From DASSBG01 sp964583865 (GTDB taxonomy: Bacteria; Pseudomonadota; Gammaproteobacteria; Xanthomonadales; Rhodanobacteraceae): a stretch of DNA of 28,701 nt. A model generated the notes under the pieces. The model saw only the letters and a list, made by a program, of their open reading frames with translations. It had not been told where the DNA came from and did no database searches. Position numbers and translations under genes: made by a program. Within the stretch, counting starts at the first letter, position 1, and the number at the start of each line of letters is the position of its first letter. The stretch spans positions 1 through 28,701 of the forward strand of contig CAZOXZ010000015.1 in the NCBI GenBank assembly GCA_964583865.1. The letters are read 5' to 3'. Positions 24,409 to 28,701 of this stretch are shown here, piece after piece.

Positions 24409-25238
24409 GGGCGCCGCTGATGCAAGATGTGGCCGGGGCTTTGCGCGTGCGCGGGCTGTCGGCCGGTTACCGCAATTTTGCCGTCATCGAGAATCTGGAC
24501 CTGCCGGATCTTGCACCCGGCGAAGTGCACGCATTGCTGGGTCCCAACGCGGCCGGCAAATCCACCTTGATGCGGGCCCTGGCGGGCTTGATGGGGGCCC
24601 GCGGCACGGTGCATCTGGGCGAGCTGGAATTGTCGCGGCTGTCCCTGGCCGAGCATGCGCGACACGTCACCTACATGCCGCAAAGCCTGCCGCAGGGCGT
24701 GGCCCTGACGGTGCTGGAAAGCGTGTTGGGTGCCTTGCATGCCACGGCCACCGACTTGCCGGGCGCGGATGATCGCAAGGCCTTGCAACGCCATGCCACG
24801 GCCGTGCTGGAACGCGTTGGCATTCTCGACCTTGCCATGCAGGGGCTGGACCATCTTTCCGGCGGCCAGCGTCAGTTGGCGTCGTTGGCCCAGGCACTGG
24901 TGCGCCGACCGCGGGTGCTGCTGCTGGACGAGCCCATCAGCGCCCTGGACTTGCAGCACCAGTTCCGCGTCATGCAACTGGTGCGCGAGCTGGCACGCGA
25001 GCGCGGCATGATCGTGCTGGTGGTGCTGCATGATTTGCAGATCGCGGCGCGCTGGTCTGATGGCGTGGTGATGTTGTCGCACGGCGAGGTCGTGGCAACG
25101 GGGACACCGGCCGAGGCCATTACGCCGGCGAGCCTGGCACGGGTGTATGGCGTGGAGGCGCGGGTCGAGCATTGCAGTCAGGGTGGGTTGCAAGTGATGG
25201 TCGATGGCGTGCGCGACATGGCCGGGGCGCCCGCGTGA
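24405..25238 (+). CDS. Iron-siderophore ABC transporter ATPase
   Basis: The 277-residue nucleotide-binding protein has Walker A GPNAAGKST, a Q-loop in YMPQSLPQG, signature LSGGQRQ, Walker B VLLLDEP and an H-loop His in VVLHD. It drives import through the FecCD-type permease. ATG 24405 overlaps the permease stop (ATGA) and has a GGAGG ribosome binding site. The frame is open 47 codons upstream inside the permease gene, but the overlap and ribosome binding site fix the start. Confidence 0.95.
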   Translation: MRAPLMQDVAGALRVRGLSAGYRNFAVIENLDLPDLAPGEVHALLGPNAAGKSTLMRALAGLMGARGTVHLGELELSRLSLAEHARHVTYMPQSLPQGVALTVLESVLGALHATATDLPGADDRKALQRHATAVLERVGILDLAMQGLDHLSGGQRQLASLAQALVRRPRVLLLDEPISALDLQHQFRVMQLVRELARERGMIVLVVLHDLQIAARWSDGVVMLSHGEVVATGTPAEAITPASLARVYGVEARVEHCSQGGLQVMVDGVRDMAGAPA

Positions 25239-26062
25239 ACGACAACAGGGCGCCCGTGATCATCGCCAATGCCACACGCTGGCAGGTCACGGCACGATTG
25301 AATGGTCAGAGTTATCGCCTTGCTCTATGGCTGCCGAAAGCCGAGCCGCCCGAGAAGGGCTGGCCATTGCTGTGCCTGCTGGATGGCCCGGCCGTCTTCG
25401 GCACCGCGGTCGAGGCCGTACGCCGCATGAGCCGGCGCACGGCAGTCACGGGCGTGCCGCCCATGGCCGTGCTCGGCATCGGCCATCACAGCGATGACCT
25501 GTTCCCGGACACCTTGCGCCGGCGCGACTACAGCTGGGGCCCGCCCGTGGACGGCTCCAGCCCGGCTGAAGCCTGCGGTGGCGGGCCGGTATTTCTGGCC
25601 TTCCTGCTGGACGAGCTGTTGCCATCCCTGGCCGCCGATGTGTCGTTGGATGCCAGTCAGCGTGGCCTTTTCGGACATTCGCTGGCCGGAATGTTTGTGC
25701 TACGAGCCCTGGCCGAGCGGCCGCGGGCGTTTGTAGCGTGGGCGGCCATCAGTCCATCCATCTGGTGGAATCCGGACGGCTTGCGTGCGGCACTGGAAGA
25801 CGGCGTGCAACAAGACGCATCTGCTCGGGTTTTCATCGCCACCGGCCAGTGGGAAGCCGAATTGCCACCCTGGGTCGCGCCGGAACCCGGCCTTCTGGCG
25901 CGCCGCCGCGCGCGCGACATGCCCGGGCGCGCACGCGCCTTGGCAGCCGACCTGGCTGCTCGGCTGGGCGGGGGCAGGGTGAGCCATGAAGTCCTTGCCG
26001 GGCAGGACCATGCCTCCATGCCCACCGCGGCCATGCCATGGGTCTTGCGATTAATGGGGTGA
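25235..26062 (+). CDS. IroE/Fes-like siderophore esterase (alpha/beta hydrolase)
   Basis: The 275-residue protein belongs to the putative esterase family (PF00756) that includes IroE, Fes and BesA. Visible features are LALWLPKAEPPEKGWPLLCL with the following LLDG, the nucleophile Ser149 in GHSLAGMF, the segment SPSIWWN, and catalytic His259 in GQDHASM. It should hydrolyse the ester bonds of a serine trilactone siderophore. The GTG start overlaps the ATPase stop (GTGA). No signal peptide is visible, so it probably acts in the cytoplasm on imported ferric siderophore, as Fes does, although its sequence is closer to periplasmic IroE. The stop is 8 bp before the hairpin cassette at 26071. Confidence 0.88.
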   Translation: MNDNRAPVIIANATRWQVTARLNGQSYRLALWLPKAEPPEKGWPLLCLLDGPAVFGTAVEAVRRMSRRTAVTGVPPMAVLGIGHHSDDLFPDTLRRRDYSWGPPVDGSSPAEACGGGPVFLAFLLDELLPSLAADVSLDASQRGLFGHSLAGMFVLRALAERPRAFVAWAAISPSIWWNPDGLRAALEDGVQQDASARVFIATGQWEAELPPWVAPEPGLLARRRARDMPGRARALAADLAARLGGGRVSHEVLAGQDHASMPTAAMPWVLRLMG

Positions 26063-26070
26063 GCGAGACC

Positions 26071-26157
26071 GAACCGCCCTATCGGCGGTTCGCAGCTCGC
26101 GAACGCCCGGCAGGGATGCCGGGCCGGACGGCCCTTGGCAGGATGCCTTGTCCCGTG
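26071..26157 (+). repeat. Two-hairpin cassette, copy 2 (3' of the esterase gene)
   Basis: Hairpin 1 is GAACCGCC/GGCGGTTC (26071-26091, 5-nt loop). Hairpin 2 is GCCCGGCA-GGGA-TGCCGGGC (26105-26124). The linker GCAGCTCGCGAACG and tail GGCCCTTGGCAGGATGCC, continuing through TTGT and CCGTGG, match the cassette at 4247-4335. Both stems differ from copy 1 but keep perfect pairing. Confidence 0.75.
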
Positions 26158-26189
26158 GATTCGGTTCTTCACGGGTCGTTTGCATCCGG

Positions 26190-26212
26190 TCGCGCACAGG
26201 TGCGCTCCTGCA
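26190..26212 (-). repeat. TGYAGGAGC-type palindromic repeat, copy 1
   Basis: Read on the minus strand: TGCAGGAGCGCACCTGTGCG then CGA. The arms are GCGCAC/GTGCGC. A second member with a different stem lies at 26556-26578. This resembles the TGTAGGAGC...GCGA repeats common in Pseudomonas and Xanthomonas relatives. Confidence 0.55.
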
Positions 26213-26251
26213 GGTGTCGCTGTGTTCGCTGGACGCGACAAGATTATCGTC

Positions 26252-26364
26252 GTTCCGGAGGCGGCTGCGGCTTTTTGCAGCCGGAACCCGACACCGAAGG
26301 CATGGATGCCGAAGGTGGACACCGGCGTAGCCGATGGCCCGGAGGGTGAGCACCGGGATGGTGC
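26252..26364 (+). repeat. Cluster of hairpins with GGA loops
   Basis: GGCTGC/GCAGCC (26263-26268 with 26277-26282, T-rich loop) is extended by GTTCC/GGAAC. It is followed by GGCA-TGGA-TGCC (26299-26310) and GCACC-GGGAT-GGTGC (26350-26364). With the hairpins of the cassette upstream, four stem-loops between 26105 and 26364 carry GGA in the loop. No gene was seen in 26063-26689. Besides the listed repeats it holds a GCGAC/GTCGC hairpin at about 26601-26615. Confidence 0.5.
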
Positions 26365-26407
26365 GAGCAAACCCAACGACTTTCGGGCTGTGGTGGTCGC
26401 GCGCGTC

Positions 26408-26457
26408 AAAAGGCACTGGATTCCGGATCGGCCTGTCGGCCGCCCGGAATGACGGTG
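26408..26457 (+). repeat. Dispersed palindromic element, copy 4
   Basis: AAAAGGCACTGG, stem ATTCCGG (26420-26426), inner stem CGGCC/GGCCG, stem CCGGAAT (26444-26450), then GACGGTG. It is nearly identical to copy 1 at 4413-4466. It is followed, as there, by 7-bp-period repeats. Confidence 0.78.
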
Positions 26458-26491
26458 TCCCGGATCTCGTCTCCCGACACCCGATTCCCGA
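26457..26491. repeat. Five-unit 7-bp-period array
   Basis: gtcccgg, atctcgt, ctcccga, cacccga and ttcccga are in exact 7-bp register directly after the palindromic element. Confidence 0.65.
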
Positions 26492-26510
26492 CGCTGTCTC
26501 GAGGCATCAC

Positions 26511-26547
26511 ATGTCGGATTCGCGCTGCGCGCGATACCGACCTACGG
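26511..26547. repeat. REP-like palindrome (GTAGGTCGG family)
   Basis: ATGTCGGATTCGCGCTGCGC followed by GCGATACCGACCTACGG is the inverted form of the repeat at 6877-6973, with the same GCGCTGCGC centre. Confidence 0.75.
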
Positions 26548-26555
26548 CTGGGCGG

Positions 26556-26578
26556 TGTAGGAGCCTGCCTGCAGGCGA
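26556..26578 (+). repeat. TGYAGGAGC-type palindromic repeat, copy 2
   Basis: TGTAGGAGCCTGCCTGCAGG then CGA. The arms CCTGC/GCAGG pair. It is related to the element at 26190-26212 by its conserved ends TGYAGGAGC and CGA. Confidence 0.55.
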
Positions 26579-26634
26579 CTGGGTGTGAGTTTCCTGTGAG
26601 GCGACCATAGTCGCGAAACCGGACGCGTCCACGG

Positions 26635-26683
26635 CTCCCGTGTCCCGGCTCCCGTGTCCCGGCTCCCGATTCCCGTTTCCCGG
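26635..26683. repeat. Seven-unit 7-bp-period array
   Basis: Units ctcccgt, gtcccgg, ctcccgt, gtcccgg, ctcccga, ttcccgt and ttcccgg run without a gap, ending 6 bp before the rnk stop codon. The unit number equals that of the array at 13806-13854. Confidence 0.82.
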
Positions 26684-26689
26684 CCGCCT

Positions 26690-27100
26690 TCAGCGGTGGT
26701 ATTCGCCGGCGCGTTCGGGCTGGAAGGTGACTTCGATGATCTTCAACTTCATGTGACCGCCGCCCGGCTTGGGCCAGCTGATGGTGTCGCCCTCGGTCAT
26801 GCCCAACAAGGCGCTGCCGACCGGTGCCATGACGGAAATGGTCTGCTCCTTGCCTTGGTCGCGCGGGTAGACCAGGGTCAGCGAGAAGCCCTTGTCCGAC
26901 CCTTCCACCTGGAAGCGGACGGTGGAGTTCATGGTGACCACGTTGTCCGGAACATCCTTGGGCTCGACGATATCTGCACGGTCCAGCTCTGCTTCGAGTT
27001 CTTCGCGGCCCGGGTGATCGTCGTCGGGCAGGGCATCCAGAATGGCTGCCAGGCGTTCGGCATCGATGGATGAGACGATGATCGGCGGTTTTCTGTCCAT
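26690..27100 (-). CDS. rnk: Nucleoside diphosphate kinase regulator Rnk
   Basis: The 136-residue protein has the length of E. coli Rnk and its domain order: an N-terminal coiled-coil-like segment (EELEAELDRADIV) and a C-terminal GreA/GreB-like FKBP-fold domain. VVTMNSTVRF, LVYPRD, MAPVGSALLGM and FQPERAGEY are family signatures. Rnk binds RNA polymerase in competition with Gre factors. The coiled coil is too short to reach the active site. The start ATG 27100 fits the family N-terminus (PPIIVSSIDAERL); an upstream in-frame extension of 31 codons is unlikely to be translated. Confidence 0.94.
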   Translation of the reverse strand: MDRKPPIIVSSIDAERLAAILDALPDDDHPGREELEAELDRADIVEPKDVPDNVVTMNSTVRFQVEGSDKGFSLTLVYPRDQGKEQTISVMAPVGSALLGMTEGDTISWPKPGGGHMKLKIIEVTFQPERAGEYHR

Positions 27101-27291
27101 GACTCGTGTTCTCGCGTGTTCCAGGATCAAGCGCGGTTTTCCCGGCATGATCGCTTGTGATGATGAAAGGAAGGCCCGGCTTTCGGCACGCACACTCAGC
27201 TGAGCGCCGACACTGTCGGGCGTGTTGCGCCAAGCATACCGCGCCGGTCAGGAATTGCCCAGACATCGGCGTGGTCGCGCGGCGGGACTTT

Positions 27292-27825
27292 TCAGCCCTT
27301 GAACCCACCGTCTGCCAGCCAAGCTTCCTCTTCCGGAGTCGATGTTCGCCCGAAAATGGCGTTACGGTGTGGGAATCGGCCGAAGCGCTCGATGATCTCG
27401 CGGTGGTGCAGGGCCCAACGTGTTTCTTCGCCGCCCATGGCCTGATACAGCTCCACGGCACGGTCCTGGTCGGCCATGGCCTCGGAGTGCATGAAGGGCG
27501 TGTAGAAGAACTGGCGCAGGACTTCGTCGATCTCCTGATCGAGGCCCCGCGCGATGGCCTGGCTGGCCAGCTCGCGGGCATGGGCGTCACCGGCATAGGC
27601 CTGGCGCGTGCCGCGATGGATGTTGCGCGGCAATTGGTCCAGCAGGATCATCAACGCCAGGGCGCCTTCGGCCGAATCCATCCAGCCGTCCAACTCTCCA
27701 TTGGCGGCCTTGTCGCAGCTGTCTTCGAACGCCAGTTCACACATGTCGTCAAAGGTGGGATCCTTGGTGAACCAGCGCTGCGGGCCGGCGTCGCGCCAGA
27801 AATGGATGACTTCGGTGGGGGACAT
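27292..27825 (-). CDS. DUF924 family protein
   Basis: The 177-residue helical protein of a conserved family (PF06041) has unknown function and is predicted to fold like TPR proteins. Family signatures are VIHFWRDAGPQRWFTKD, LDQLPRNIHRGT, and RQFFYTPFMHSE. ATG 27825 has AAGG about 8 nt upstream and starts just before the conserved HFW motif. The frame remains open upstream, but that stretch is antisense to the promoter region of the next gene. It is divergent from the YbaN-type gene. Confidence 0.88.
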   Translation of the reverse strand: MSPTEVIHFWRDAGPQRWFTKDPTFDDMCELAFEDSCDKAANGELDGWMDSAEGALALMILLDQLPRNIHRGTRQAYAGDAHARELASQAIARGLDQEIDEVLRQFFYTPFMHSEAMADQDRAVELYQAMGGEETRWALHHREIIERFGRFPHRNAIFGRTSTPEEEAWLADGGFKG

Positions 27826-27937
27826 GGTTGGCCTTGAGGTTGGTATGTGGGCGTCATCGTAACGGCAATGGCCATCGCTTTGCAGGGAGGCACCTGGTGC
27901 CATCGCGCAGGCAGGCCGTTGCACGTATGATGCCGCC

Positions 27938-28351
27938 ATGGAGCAGACATCCTCGTTTCGATGGGCCTGGCTGACCCTTGCCTGGATCAGTCTCGGCATC
28001 GGTCTCGTCGGTATTTTCGTGCCCGTCATGCCGACCTCGCCGTTCGTTATCGTGGCAGCTTACGCGGCGGCCCGCAGTTCCCGTCGCATGTATTTTCGGC
28101 TGATGCGTGACAAGCGCTTCGGCCCCATGATCCGTGCCTGGTACCGCCACGGTGCCATCCATCGCCCAGCCAAGATCCTGGCAACCGTGGCGTTGGCGAT
28201 CAGCGGCACCGGCCTGTGGTGGTTCTCGCCCTGGCCAGTGGTCGCGTGGGTCGTGATTGGCATCATGGCCGTCGTAGTGCTGTGGCTGTGGACCCGACCG
28301 GAGCCGCCGGATGGCACGATGGCGCGACGCGTCGGCTCCCGAAGGGATTGA
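27938..28351 (+). CDS. YbaN/DUF454 family inner-membrane protein
   Basis: The 137-residue protein has about four hydrophobic segments (about 10-33, 36-48, 78-95, 97-118). It carries the family signature GIFVPVMPTSPFVIVAAY followed by a basic stretch and the segment FGPMIRAWYRHGAI. The function is unknown; E. coli YbaN is the reference member. The start is the first ATG of the conserved region. No strong ribosome binding site is visible. Confidence 0.88.
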   Translation: MEQTSSFRWAWLTLAWISLGIGLVGIFVPVMPTSPFVIVAAYAAARSSRRMYFRLMRDKRFGPMIRAWYRHGAIHRPAKILATVALAISGTGLWWFSPWPVVAWVVIGIMAVVVLWLWTRPEPPDGTMARRVGSRRD

Positions 28352-28467
28352 CGTTTCCGTGGGGCAATCGGCATGCCGGGGTTATCACGCGCCGGTGCAG
28401 CTGTTAGCCTGTGCGACCCTTTGTTGGTTGCGATCGGCAGCCGACGTTCAACAATCAGGAGAATCGC

Positions 28468-28701
28468 ATGGAGATTGCCGACCGCCGAGTCGCCTCGTTC
28501 AACTACACCCTCACCGACGATGACGGTCAGGTCATCGATACATCCGAAGGCCGTGCGCCGTTGGCCTACCTGCATGGCGCCAACAACATCGTGCCGGGCC
28601 TGGAAAAAGAGTTGGCCGGCAAGGAAGCGGGTGCGAGTTTCAAGGTGGATGTGGCTCCCGAGGAAGGCTACGGCGAGCACAATGCCGCGATGGTCCAGGA
28701 A
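28468..28701 (+). CDS. slyD: FKBP-type peptidyl-prolyl isomerase, SlyD-like (3' end cut by window)
   Basis: The first 78 residues start at an ATG with AGGAG 7 nt upstream. SFNYTLTDDDGQVIDTSEG, then YLHGANNIVPGLEKEL and VAPEEGYGEHNA, are the hallmarks of SlyD-type FKBP isomerases, in which the chaperone flap is inserted after the GYGE segment. The C-terminal metal-binding tail of SlyD, if present, would lie beyond the window. An FkpB/SlpA relative is less likely. Confidence 0.88.
   Translation, partial: MEIADRRVASFNYTLTDDDGQVIDTSEGRAPLAYLHGANNIVPGLEKELAGKEAGASFKVDVAPEEGYGEHNAAMVQE

Overview
The window reads as a high-GC gammaproteobacterial chromosome, most likely from the order Xanthomonadales. 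That placement is an inference. It rests on the gene complement (gluQ, htpX, htpG, rnk, YbaN and DUF924 proteins, a SlyD-type isomerase) and on the intergenic regions, which are packed with palindromic and 7-bp-period repeats. No rRNA, tRNA, CRISPR array, insertion sequence or prophage was seen.

Layout. Positions 1-4238 hold housekeeping and stress genes: the 5' part of an acetoacetyl-CoA reductase gene (minus strand), gluQ (minus), then htpX and htpG (plus). A repeat-filled gap (4239-4606) is followed by a TrhA/hemolysin III membrane protein and a secreted YncE-type beta-propeller with a Fur-box-like site at its promoter. Positions 6877-11603 hold metabolic and enzyme genes: an M20 amidohydrolase, a 3-hydroxyacyl-CoA dehydrogenase family protein, a GFA/CENP-V zinc protein, a YdeI/DUF1905 protein and a Tat-exported M24 peptidase. 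Positions 11593-12788 are a toxin-antitoxin zone. It has an antitoxin gene whose ParE-type toxin is cut to a stub, a fragment of a beta-helix surface protein gene joined to the stub through half of a dispersed repeat, and an intact VapBC-type pair.

The centrepiece (12958-26062) is a catecholate siderophore locus with two divergent operons. The minus-strand operon encodes an MFS exporter, a 2,3-dihydroxybenzoate-AMP ligase (EntE), a stand-alone aryl carrier protein, a four-domain NRPS (EntF: C-A-PCP-TE, serine specificity code), isochorismate synthase (EntC) and, after a 200-bp repeat-containing gap, an isochorismatase lacking the usual carrier domain. The plus-strand operon encodes a periplasmic binding protein, a FecCD-type permease, an ATPase and an IroE/Fes-like esterase. 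Apart from the gap before the isochorismatase gene, junctions overlap by 4 bp or are 1 bp apart. One Fur-box-like site overlaps both predicted promoters (22105-22145). The predicted pathway is chorismate to isochorismate to dihydro-DHB, DHB activation and loading on the carrier, assembly with serine into a trilactone, export, re-import of the ferric complex, and iron release by hydrolysis. An EntA dehydrogenase, a phosphopantetheinyl transferase and a TonB-dependent receptor are not in the window.

The right end (26063-28701) is a 627-bp repeat-rich gap followed by rnk, a DUF924 gene, a YbaN/DUF454 gene and the start of a SlyD-type gene.

The non-coding DNA is unusually structured. A two-hairpin cassette follows both htpG and the esterase gene, with compensatory changes in both stems. 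A second palindromic family, several arrays of exact 7-bp period and REP-like GTAGGTCGG palindromes recur. Repeats supply the stop codons of two genes and the last residues of EntC.
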